In this document: one piece after another, positions 45,924 to 54,700 of the stretch
Layout of the letters: each line of letters opens with the position of its first letter
Numbering within the stretch: the first letter of the stretch is position 1
Program-made: the position numbers and the translations under genes
Assembly: GCA_028713675.1 (NCBI GenBank)
Contig: JAQTNV010000003.1
Span: 1 to 64,000, forward strand
From: a bacterium
Lineage (GTDB): Bacteria > Desulfobacterota > JAPLJL01
Reading direction: 5' to 3'
Length of the DNA: 64,000 nucleotides
The notes under the pieces: generated by a model
Database searches by the model: none
What the model was told of the DNA's origin: nothing
The model's input: the letters and a program-made list of their open reading frames with translations, nothing else

Positions 45924-46287
45924 GCAGACGGTTTTCGTTGATGGTCCAGATATCCAGGTCGGGGTCGATATCCAGGTTCCCGCTGACCCGGGCGGTAAAG
46001 GTAAACTGTTGCGCGCCCAGGACCACCCGGTTGGCGAAATAAGTCTTTCCGGTGGACATGAAACCGATGGAGTCGATATTATCGGTATAAATATCGTGCT
46101 CGGTATGAAAGACCTCCTCCAGGGTGCAGATGACGCCCAGCATGGTTTTGGCTTCCGTGGTTTTGGCTTTTTTGGTGAAAGTATTGTAGTTGGGAATGGC
46201 GATGGCGGCCAGGATCCCGATGATCGCGACTACGATCATCAATTCGATCAGGGTGAATCCGGACTCATTTTTGGTCCTGGTGATCAT
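45901..46287 (-). CDS. Second type IV pilin-like protein
   Basis: A 128-residue prepilin on the minus strand. The leader [10 protein letters not shown] is cut before [20 protein letters not shown], with E5 present. The C-terminal [20 protein letters not shown] parallels [16 protein letters not shown] in the pilin at 20889, so the two are paralogues. It lacks that protein's cysteines. No sigma-54 signature lies upstream, so it is probably regulated differently. It is isolated from the pilus operon and convergent with the glycosyltransferase. Confidence 0.9.
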   Translation of the reverse strand: MITRTKNESGFTLIELMIVVAIIGILAAIAIPNYNTFTKKAKTTEAKTMLGVICTLEEVFHTEHDIYTDNIDSIGFMSTGKTYFANRVVLGAQQFTFTARVSGNLDIDPDLDIWTINENRLLTHVQVD

Positions 46288-46536
46288 TGGCCCCCTCCAT
46301 CAGTTAATAAATGCTGCTTTACACTTATATTTAAAAGTTATAGGTATCATCAAGTCTTGTCAAGATAAATGCGGTCGAGCGCGAATCGGCACGGGCGGAA
46401 ATTGTCGGCGTTTTATCATTGTGGGGGCCTGGGCTGGACCCGGGGCCGGGGAAGTCGAAGGGTTGATTTTTCCCGCTTTGATGATAAATTACCCAAATAT
46501 ATTCACAACAAATCCGATTAAATAAATGGTGATTTC
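46288..46536. other. Divergent gap between pilin and TPR-like gene
   Basis: A 249-bp region containing promoters for two divergent genes. No GG-N10-GC sigma-54 pattern was found in either useful orientation. No repeats stand out. Confidence 0.5.
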
Positions 46537-47229
46537 ATGAATGGCAATCAGAACGTCCCGGAAGACAGTAAGTCCCGGGCCCAGGTTTTTTTCGAAAAAG
46601 CTTTAAGCGATCTGAAAAAAATGAATTATCCGCTGGCGGAGTTCTATATTCTGGCCGCGATCAAGGAGGACCCGGAAAACCAGGAATACGTGGGCAAGCT
46701 CCAGGAACTCCAGAAAATCCTGGCTCAGGAGAAAGAAGCGGCCAAGCAGGCTGGCGCCGGCGAGGTTCCCCCTGCAGATCTTCCCCCCGCGGATCTTCCC
46801 GCCCCGGCCAAGCAGCGGGCCATAAAAAAACCGGACCTGGAGGTGAAGAAAATTCCCAGGATTTTCGGCATCCCCGTGAAGCATATGAATCCCCGAATCG
46901 TCTACGTGATCCTGGGGGTATCCCTGGGGATCGCGGTGGCTTACTCGGTGTATGCCACCATGAATAAACAGGAAGCCCACGTGAATATCGGCGACATCAA
47001 GAACATTTACGGGATCGAACTGAAAAGCGCGAGCCTGGGCGAGGGGAAAATTCAGGGATTTGTCACCGAGAGCTGGAAGGCGATGCCCCGGGCAGAAAGG
47101 GAAGCAAAGGTCCAGCAGCTTTTCCTGGATTTTCATAAAAACCAGAGGGTCAAAACCCTGGTTTTCTGGGACGATAATTTTTCCGTGGCGGCAGAGGTTT
47201 CCGAATCCGGCGTGAACGTCTCTCCATAG
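46537..47229 (+). CDS. TPR-like single-pass membrane protein next to pilD
   Basis: A 230-residue protein that I cannot assign to a named family. Residues 1-70 are helical with one TPR-like unit (ALSDLKKMNYPLAEFYILAA), 75-110 are proline/alanine-rich, and 122-146 (NPRIVYVILGVSLGIAVAYS) form a membrane helix. The last 80 residues are soluble. Placed 12 bp before the prepilin peptidase gene, it may be a pilus or secretion accessory factor. Confidence 0.7.
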   Translation: MNGNQNVPEDSKSRAQVFFEKALSDLKKMNYPLAEFYILAAIKEDPENQEYVGKLQELQKILAQEKEAAKQAGAGEVPPADLPPADLPAPAKQRAIKKPDLEVKKIPRIFGIPVKHMNPRIVYVILGVSLGIAVAYSVYATMNKQEAHVNIGDIKNIYGIELKSASLGEGKIQGFVTESWKAMPRAEREAKVQQLFLDFHKNQRVKTLVFWDDNFSVAAEVSESGVNVSP

Positions 47230-47241
47230 GCACGTGGGGCC

Positions 47242-48009
47242 TTGGGACCGGTAATCGTATTTCTCTTCGGGCTGATTGTCGGGAGCTTCCTGAACGTCTG
47301 CATCCACCGGATCCCCCGTTCGGAATCCGTTCTTTTCCCTCCCTCGCATTGCCCCCGCTGTTCCCGCCGGATTACCTGGCGGGACAATATCCCGGTTCTG
47401 AGCTTTCTCCTCCTGGGGGGACGGTGCCGGGTCTGCCGGGAGAAGATCTCCCCCCGTTACCCCCTGGTCGAACTGCTCACGGCGTTTTTCTCCATCGGTA
47501 TTTTCCTGATTTCGTCCGGACCGGTTGAATACCTGGTCTATTTCATTTTCACCGCGGCCCTGATCGTGATCTCCTTCATCGACCTGCAGCACCGCATTGT
47601 TCCCAACGTGATCAGCATTCCGGGCATTCCCCTGGGTTTCCTGGCTTCTTTTTTCCTGCCCCGGATCACCTGGGTGGATTCCCTCCTGGGGATTCTGCTC
47701 GGAGGCGGGATCATCTACCTGGTGATCGCGGTTTACTACCTTTTCACCCGGAGGGAGGGGATGGGGGCCGGAGATCTCAAGCTCCTGGCCATGATCGGGG
47801 CTTTCCTGGGCTGGAAAGGGGCGGCTTTCTCCCTGGTGTCCGGCGCCCTGGCGGGCTCGATCCTGGGACTCGCCCTCATTCTGGTCAAAGGCTGGACCCG
47901 GCGGGACCAGATTCCCTTCGGACCTTTTCTCTCCCTGGGGGCGGCCGGATTCCTTCTCGGCGGGGCCCGGCTGGTCGACTGGTACCTCTCAATTTTACGG
48001 CCGGTGTAA
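47242..48009 (+). CDS. pilD: Prepilin peptidase / N-methyltransferase
   Basis: A 255-residue integral membrane enzyme that cuts prepilin leaders after glycine and methylates the new N-terminus. The zinc-like double C-x2-C motif is present in CPRCSRRITWRDNIPVLSFL followed by CRVC. The catalytic aspartates are in SFIDLQHRIVPN and GAGDLKLLAMIGAF. Eight or so helices. Start TTG 47242 gives MGPVIVFLFGLIVGSFLNVC, the usual PilD N-terminus. It would process all six prepilins in this window. Confidence 0.93.
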   Translation: MGPVIVFLFGLIVGSFLNVCIHRIPRSESVLFPPSHCPRCSRRITWRDNIPVLSFLLLGGRCRVCREKISPRYPLVELLTAFFSIGIFLISSGPVEYLVYFIFTAALIVISFIDLQHRIVPNVISIPGIPLGFLASFFLPRITWVDSLLGILLGGGIIYLVIAVYYLFTRREGMGAGDLKLLAMIGAFLGWKGAAFSLVSGALAGSILGLALILVKGWTRRDQIPFGPFLSLGAAGFLLGGARLVDWYLSILRPV

Positions 48010-48188
48010 AATTGAAATTACAAATCCTAAATTCAAATGACTGAAAAAATTTTAAAATCAAAAGCTGTTTTGGACTTTCATTCGTCAATCGTTTTATCCC
48101 GAGTTATTTCGAGGGACATTCGTCAATCGTCAATTAACTATCAGTCATCAGCCTCCCGGCGTGCTGGCTTCCCAGCAAACTTAAGATA
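48010..48188. other. Gap with a small hairpin before pilS
   Basis: 179 bp of AT-rich repeats such as ATTCGTCAATCG, then a hairpin TGCTGG/CCAGCA at 48162-48177 ending 11 bp before the kinase start. No T run follows, so it is not an intrinsic terminator. Confidence 0.5.
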
Positions 48189-49721
48189 ATGAAACCCCTG
48201 AAACTCAAGCTGGCCACCGAAGTCATTATCAACATCACCTTCCTGATGGTGGTGGCGGTTTCACTGATCGGACTCGTGGTTTTCAAAATCGTGGAGCAGT
48301 CCATCATCCTCGAACGCTACCAAGCCGGGAAGGCCCAGGCCCTGACCCTTTCCCGGCTGGCGGCTCCCATCTGGAAGGACGGGGCGAAGCCGGAACTCGA
48401 GCGCATCGCCGGGCTCTTCCTGGCCCCGGCCCCGGGAGAGGCCACCCGGGGGTTGGAGCGGGGGAACGGGGCGGAGCGGGTGATCCTGGTGGATATGAAC
48501 CTGGAACCGGCCGCGATCGTCGGGATAAACGACCGGGCTCCCATCCGCGAAATCGAGCGCTCCCTGATTTTATCGGCGCTGAGTTCCCGGACCACCTTGC
48601 TGGACCTGCGCGGAGGAACGGCGCCGGGTTACCTGGCCCGCATGTTTCTGACGCCTCCCGGACCGTTGCGGGTGGCGGCCCCCGTGATCTCCGGCGACCA
48701 GGTCCTGGGGGGAGTGCTTTTGAGCTTCCCGCTCCAGGGGCTCCGGGCTTCAATCATTCGCTCGCAGCGGATCATTCTTTTCTACCTGCTCCTGGATATC
48801 GTGCTGATGCTGGGGCTGGGTATTTTCTTGGTCAATCGCCTGGCGGTCCGGCCCATCCGGAACCTGGCCCAGGTTACCGAGCGGGTCGCGGAGGGCGACC
48901 TCTCCGCCCGGGTCAAGGTCGTCGGCACGAATGAGATCGGCACCCTGGCGGTTTCCTTCAACCGGATGGTGGACAGGATCAGGGAGGCCCAGGAGCGGCT
49001 GCTGGCTTCTCAGCAGCAGATGGTGCAATCGGAAAAACTGGCCTCGGTGGGCCGGATGGCGGCGGGACTGGCCCATGAGCTCGGCAATCCCCTGAGCGCG
49101 CTGCTGGGATACGCTGACATTCTCCTGAAAAGCCAGGAACTGGGCCCGGAGGAACGGGATCTGGTTTCGCGCCTCCGCAACGAGGGGCTGCGGATCGACC
49201 GGACCATCCGGGGCATGCTGGAATTCGCGCGGCCGGCCGCGATTGAGCTGAAAGAAATCAATGTCAACGAAGCGCTGTCCCACACCGTGGATCTGGTGCG
49301 GGGGAGAAAATTGGCCCGCGAGATTGATTTCCAGGTTTCCCCGGACCCGGGCGAACCCCGGGCGGAGGGTGATCCCAACCGCCTGGAACAGGTCCTGGTG
49401 AACCTGATTCTGAACGCGGTGGACGCCATCGGCGAAAAAGGCATCCCCGGATGCATCAGGATCGAGACCAGGGCGGCGGACGGAAAGGCGGAGATTTCGG
49501 TTTCCGATAACGGGGTCGGGATCGGTCCGGGCGACCTGAACAAGATTTTCGATCCATTTTTCACCACCAAGGCCCAGGACAAGGGCACGGGGCTGGGGTT
49601 GACGGTCAGTCTCCAGCTGATCCGGTCCATGGGTGGAAATATCCGGGTGGAGAGCATCCCGGGCGAGGGTTCGGTTTTCACCATTTCATTGCCTTCCCTA
49701 TTAAATAATAAAATATTGTAG
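48189..49721 (+). CDS. pilS: Sensor histidine kinase (PilS/NtrB-like)
   Basis: A 510-residue membrane histidine kinase. One helix at about 13-33, a periplasmic/extracytoplasmic region of about 150 residues with a beta-rich fold, a second helix at about 194-217, and a HAMP domain at 218-271. The phosphoacceptor is H297 in AAGLAHELGNPLSALLGYAD. The ATP-binding domain has NLILNAVDAIGEKG (N box), VSDNGVGIGPGDLNKIFDPF and KGTGLGLTVSLQLIRSMGG. It pairs with the sigma-54 activator 336 bp downstream. The gene symbol is provisional; it has two membrane segments where classical PilS has about six. Confidence 0.85.
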   Translation: MKPLKLKLATEVIINITFLMVVAVSLIGLVVFKIVEQSIILERYQAGKAQALTLSRLAAPIWKDGAKPELERIAGLFLAPAPGEATRGLERGNGAERVILVDMNLEPAAIVGINDRAPIREIERSLILSALSSRTTLLDLRGGTAPGYLARMFLTPPGPLRVAAPVISGDQVLGGVLLSFPLQGLRASIIRSQRIILFYLLLDIVLMLGLGIFLVNRLAVRPIRNLAQVTERVAEGDLSARVKVVGTNEIGTLAVSFNRMVDRIREAQERLLASQQQMVQSEKLASVGRMAAGLAHELGNPLSALLGYADILLKSQELGPEERDLVSRLRNEGLRIDRTIRGMLEFARPAAIELKEINVNEALSHTVDLVRGRKLAREIDFQVSPDPGEPRAEGDPNRLEQVLVNLILNAVDAIGEKGIPGCIRIETRAADGKAEISVSDNGVGIGPGDLNKIFDPFFTTKAQDKGTGLGLTVSLQLIRSMGGNIRVESIPGEGSVFTISLPSLLNNKIL

Positions 49722-50057
49722 TTCACCGATTTGATTATCCCGTCACTGACGGGATCGGCTGGTTTTAATATATCGGGCAACTACAAAAATATTATTTTTA
49801 TTGCCAATCCCCCTCTGTCCCCCTTTTTATAAAGGGGGAAAATATTTAAATATTTTTATGGCCCCTCTTTGTAAAAAGAGGGGGAGGGGAGATTTTCAGG
49901 AGTAGATTCCTCCTGGTACATAGTTTGTAAATCTCCATATTTTTCCCAATAAAGTAAGTTGTAATAGTGAAAATATTTCCCCATTTGGGAAATGTTTGCT
50001 ATAATTACACAAAGTTAAAAAATATAACCAAGGAGATTCCAGAAAACGGAAGGAAAA
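49722..50057. other. Gap between kinase and regulator with REP hairpins and palindrome
   Basis: A 336-bp gap. It contains the word CGATTTGATTATCC (49727-49740) followed by CCCGTCACTGACGGG, two C-rich/G-rich REP-like hairpins (49804-49840 and 49860-49900), the palindrome TTTCCCCATTTGGGAAA at 49976-49992 and a TATAAT at 50000-50005 upstream of the regulator gene. Confidence 0.8.
49976..49992. promoter_or_regulatory. Palindrome upstream of the pilR-like gene
   Basis: TTTCCC-CATTT-GGGAAA. The 13-bp part CCCATTTGGGAAA occurs again, inverted, at 51577-51589 upstream of the giant TSP3 gene. It may be a binding site for the regulator; it lies just before a TATAAT box (50000-50005), so it could be autoregulatory. 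Confidence 0.45.
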
Positions 50058-51518
50058 ATGGTTAAGAAGAAAAAAGTCCTGATTATTGATGACGAAGAAT
50101 CATTATTGAACATGCTTTCCGTCCTGCTCCGGAAGGAGGGCTACGAGGTTTCCATCTCCGAAAACGGGGAGAAGGCCCTCAAGGCGCTTGAGGGCGGCGA
50201 CTACCAGGCGGTCGTCTGCGATATCCGGATGCCGGGAATGGACGGCCTGGAGATTCTGAAACGGGCCAAAGCCAAGGGGGTCAAGACTCCCTTCATCATG
50301 ATGTCCGCCTACGGCACGGTGGAAACCGCCCTCGAGGCGATGCGGATGGGCGCCTACGATTTTTTAAACAAGCCGTTCCAGACCGAGGAGATCCTGCTCC
50401 GGCTGAAGATGGCGGAGGAGCGAGAAAACCTGCGGAAGGAAAACCAGATTTTGAGCCAGGTGGTCCGGAGCGAAAGCAGCCTCAAGAATTTCGTGGCCAA
50501 GAACCGGGAAATGATCAAGATCCTGGACGTGATCAGGAAAGTGGCCGACTACAAATCCACGGTTCTGATTACCGGGGAAAGCGGAACGGGAAAAGATCTC
50601 CTGGCCCGGATAATTCATTTCAACAGCTCCCGGGAAAAAATGCCTTTTATCCCCGTGAACTGCGGGGCGATCCCCGAAAACCTGCTCGAGAGCGAACTGT
50701 TCGGATACCAGAAAGGCTCCTTTACCGGGGCTTTCAGCGACCACGTCGGGCTCTTCGAGGCCGCGGACGGCGGGACGATCTTCCTGGATGAAATCGGTGA
50801 GCTTCCCCTGAATCTCCAGGTAAAACTCCTCCGGATTCTCCAGGACGGGGAGGTTTACCGGGTGGGGGACACCAAGCCGATCAAGGTGGAGGTCCGGGTG
50901 ATCGCGGCCACCGCCAGGGATCTCGAGGCCGAGGTCCGGGCCGGCCGGTTCCGCGAGGACCTTTTCTACCGGTTGAATGTGGTCCGGATCGATGTTCCCC
51001 CCCTGCGCGAGCGGAAGGAAGACGTCCCGTTCCTGGTGGATTTTCTGATCGAAAAATTCAACCGGAAACTGGGGAAGAAGGTCAAAAGCCTGACCCCGGC
51101 GGCCTACAAGCTGGTCCAGGAGAATGAGTGGAAGGGAAACGTCCGGGAACTCGAGAACGTGCTGGAACGGGCGATGATCATGGCGGACGGCGACCGGATC
51201 GACGTGAAAGAAATCCAGGACCTGACGGTCCGGGCGGCGCGGCCGGTCAAGCCCCCGGCGAAAAACTCCGAAGCTGTGCCTCCCGGCCAGGGGATGCCGC
51301 CCGAAATCAATTCCGATGGCAACGGATTTCTCCAGGCGATGGTGGAGATCCTGAAGAACGGCGACATCTCCATTCCCCACCTGGAGACGGAACTCGAAAA
51401 AGGCCTGATCCAGATCGCGCTGAAACAGGCGGGCTGGAACCGCTCCCGGGCCGCTGATCTTCTGGGGATCAGCCGCCGGGCGCTTTTCTATAAGGTGAAG
51501 CAATACGACTTGGAGTAA
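50058..51518 (+). CDS. pilR: Sigma-54-dependent response regulator (PilR/NtrC-like)
   Basis: A 486-residue activator. Receiver domain 1-125 with phosphoacceptor D55 in VVCDIRMPG and conserved K105. AAA+ domain about 145-385 with Walker A GESGTGKD near 173-180, the sigma-54-contacting loop GSFTGA at 220-225 (G-S variant of GAFTGA), Walker B GGTIFLDEIGELP and the arginine-finger region FREDLFYRLNVVRI. A Fis-type helix-turn-helix at about 445-486 (NRSRAADLLGISRRALFYKV) binds DNA. With its kinase it probably activates the sigma-54 promoters at 20797, 51699 and 60307. Confidence 0.93.
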   Translation: MVKKKKVLIIDDEESLLNMLSVLLRKEGYEVSISENGEKALKALEGGDYQAVVCDIRMPGMDGLEILKRAKAKGVKTPFIMMSAYGTVETALEAMRMGAYDFLNKPFQTEEILLRLKMAEERENLRKENQILSQVVRSESSLKNFVAKNREMIKILDVIRKVADYKSTVLITGESGTGKDLLARIIHFNSSREKMPFIPVNCGAIPENLLESELFGYQKGSFTGAFSDHVGLFEAADGGTIFLDEIGELPLNLQVKLLRILQDGEVYRVGDTKPIKVEVRVIAATARDLEAEVRAGRFREDLFYRLNVVRIDVPPLRERKEDVPFLVDFLIEKFNRKLGKKVKSLTPAAYKLVQENEWKGNVRELENVLERAMIMADGDRIDVKEIQDLTVRAARPVKPPAKNSEAVPPGQGMPPEINSDGNGFLQAMVEILKNGDISIPHLETELEKGLIQIALKQAGWNRSRAADLLGISRRALFYKVKQYDLE

Positions 51519-51576
51519 AAACAGGTAGCAAGTAGCCGATGACCGGTCGCAGGTAACAGAAAAAAATGCGGAAAAA

Positions 51577-51589
51577 TTTCCCAAATGGG
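51577..51589. promoter_or_regulatory. Candidate activator site (TTTCCCAAATGGG)
   Basis: Reverse complement of the 13-bp core of the palindrome before the pilR-like gene, and nothing else in the window was seen to match it. Position relative to the sigma-54 promoter fits an enhancer site. Confidence 0.4.
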
Positions 51590-51698
51590 TCAGCAAATGC
51601 GGATCCAGGCATTATTTTCCTCGGATAAATAATTATTTTGTGGAAAATTAGCAAAGGAAATCAAATGGTTAATGATTTCAACGATTATGGGTAAAGAA

Positions 51699-51714
51699 GG
51701 GAATGATCCTTGCA
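51699..51714 (+). promoter_or_regulatory. Candidate sigma-54 promoter of the giant gene
   Basis: GGGAATGATCCTTGCA with GG at 51700-51701, GC at 51712-51713, spacing 10 bp, and a perfect TTGCA -12 box. The start codon is 38 bp further on. A TATAAT at 51720 lacks a matching -35. Confidence 0.55.
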
Positions 51715-51750
51715 CCGGTTATAATATGAGAAGGGAAGCAGTAACCGTTT

Positions 51751-54700
51751 ATGAATAGAAAAATTATATTGCTTCTGGTTTCCTCCATCCTGTTTTTAAC
51801 TTCATTTTTATATCTGGCCCGCTTTTTAACCGCCGGGGTTCCCGCCGGGATCCAGGAATATTACGTCCTGGGGCGGGAGGATCATATCTACAATATGATG
51901 ACCACAGTTCGCGGCAATCCTGGTAATTATAATTTTGACCCTCCGATGAGGTCGATTGTAACCCTGACGGCCACCCTGAATTCTCAAAAAATTTTATATG
52001 ACCAGTGGGAAGACGGTTACGAGACCGATATCTTCCATCCCGCGCAGGCTTCCACCTTGGCTTATCTTTGTAACCGGGGTCAGGTCATTTCCTTTAAAAG
52101 CGATGGTTCCGGTTCCGCCAGCATTGCCACTGCCTGCACCCACCTTCAAGGTACTGTTATCGCCAATGAAATGGTACCGGCCCCTACCCGGGGAACCAGT
52201 ACCCGCTTTGATGGTGGAGACCGGATTGTAAGTATTGGCGGGCCGGTGAGCCTGGTCCATGTTAACTGGCCCAGCGACACTTCGATAATCGGTGAGGCGT
52301 GGTCTATCTTTTCCCGGACGGCCCTGGGCACAGGAACATTTTTTACCATTCCTGTCGGGGTGGATCTTTATACCAAACTCGACGGCAACAATCACACCGG
52401 GGCCAACGGGGTTTATGCTCCTTTTCATTATGTTTGGCTTGAGGTCCAGTCTTTTGAGAACAATAACACGGTCCAGGTAAACAACGGGACCTCGACGGTC
52501 TCCTTCACCCTCAACCAGGGGGAGACCTTCTCCAGCCAGGGCTACATCAACTCGACTTCAATCCCGGCTGACGCCATTACCGTTTATTCCCGGACCAAGG
52601 TTCAGAGCAGCAAGACGGTCCAGATCCTGATTTACACGCTTGCCGGGAGCGCGGGCGATTGTTGTCAGGACCGGGCTTTCAGCGTAATCCCCGATAAAGT
52701 CTGGGGAAATGATTACATTATTCCGGTAAACAGCCATAACAGCTCTCCCACGCAGGTTTATATAGTGAATCCCAATAATTACGGGATAACTGTTACCGCT
52801 TATGATCGTGATCATGACGGGACCCTGCTTCATCCGGCAGTGAGTTTTCCGATTGCGGCGACAGGGGTGGTGGCATATGAGGACCCGGCGGCGGTTGGAG
52901 CCCTGATTCCCCAAACCTCGGGGGCGCGTTTAACCTCGGCCGACAAATTATGGATCGTGACGGCGATGGATTACGATGCGACCACCTACGATTGGGGTTT
53001 TTCCCTCATCCCGACCAAGTTTTTAAAATCGGAATATTTTATTTCCTGGGCCCCGGGCTCCGGAGATGATTCCCTGCCCGTCGGTCCTGACAATAATGGA
53101 TCCTGTATCTGGGCCTCCCCGGTTGCCAACAATACGAATTTTTATATTGATCTGGACGGGGATGGAAGTTTCCGCCGCCGGGCCAATGTATATCTCAATA
53201 ACAACGCCACTTTGATAAAATGCGGCACGTATGCTCTTCCCTGCACCGCGAGTGTGCTGGATGTCCTTCGTGTCTATGATTCCGATCTTGATATCAGCGG
53301 CGCTTATATCGAAGCCACCAATAATTTTGCCGCCGCTTACGGGGAGGATGCTTATCTGGCTGGCATCGGTAATCCCTATCTGGATCTCGGATACACTGTT
53401 TTCCCCCTGGCACAGGATTGGCTGGAACCCACGCTTGCGATTACCAAGTCCGCGGATGCCTACACCATCGGCTCGGCGGGCGGGACGGTGAGGTTTACCC
53501 TCCAGGTTGACGCATATGCCGCCTCGGTTACGGGGGTAGATGTCTATGATGTAATCCCCGCCGGGGTGAATTATGTTCCCGGAAGCACCGTGATCACCTA
53601 TCCCAGCGGAGCCAAGAGCTACAACGACCCGGTGATTTCGGGAGGGACCAGGCTTTTCTGGGATTTAAACTGGGCTTTGAATGAATATCAGTATTTAACG
53701 GTCAGTTTCCAGGCCAATTTCCCGGCCGGGCTCGCGATCGGCAACTACCAGGATACCTGCCGCGCCGAGGGCTGGTATCAATCCCTGCTTTTAATCCCGA
53801 CGGATGATCTTTCGATTTTCAAGGGCGGGGTCTACCTGACCAAATCCTCCGACAAAACCCGGGCCAGCAAGGGGGAAAACATCGTTTACACCCTGACCGC
53901 CACTTATTCGACCGCGGTCACCAACGCCACGGTAACAGACGTCCTTCCCGATGGGGTCGATTGGGTGTCGGGCGGAAATTATGATCTGCCTTCCCGGACG
54001 GTAACCTGGGGGCCGTATGACCATATTAAGGGGTCGGAGCAATTTTCCTTCACCGTGCGGGTTGGTGAGCTTGTCGACGGGACGGTTATTTCCAACCAGG
54101 CCCGATACAGCTCCGATCAGGTTCCCGATGGTTTTTACAGCAACCCGGCGACCACCTGGGCGATTGAGCCGATCCTGGGCATTGCGAAAAGCATGTCCCC
54201 GGCCGCGGTCTGCCCGGGCATGCCGGAGCAGGTAACCGTTACCGCCAATCTGTATTTATCCAATTCCGGAAAGCGGACCGCCACCCAGGCCGAGATTTAC
54301 GATCAGATTCCTGAATACACCCGGTACCTGACCGGTACCATAGTCTCAGGCGCGACGGCCCTGACCGACGCCAAGGATGGGGACGGGGGTGAGTATCGCT
54401 ACTACTCGGCCTCCAATACCGGGGTTGTATTCGTCAACGGGCTGACCCTGCCTCCCGGGGGATCGGCGGCAATCAGTTTCAAAGTCCAGATCAAATCCAC
54501 GGCCTCCGGGCTGGTGAGCAACGTCGCCTCGTTTAAAAGCCGGGAATTGTCCTGGGATTCCTCCAACCTGGCATCATTTAATGTCACCAATGCCGATACC
54601 GACAGCGATGGGCGGAAGGATTGTTTTGATAATTGCATTAATATTTCCAATTCACCCTGGACGGATACGGACGGTGACGGGGCGGGCGACGCCTGCGACA

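Larger units (their letters stand above)
51519..51750. promoter_or_regulatory. Control region of the giant TSP3 gene
   Basis: Heptamers (GGTAGCAAGTAGC type) at 51521-51560, the inverted motif TTTCCCAAATGGG at 51577-51589, and a sigma-54 style promoter at 51699-51714. The motif is about 110 bp upstream of the -24 box. Confidence 0.6.

Noticed and set aside
49985..50005. Sigma-54 promoter before the pilR-like gene
   Set aside because: GG to GC spacing is 9, not 10, and a TATAAT lies at the same place.
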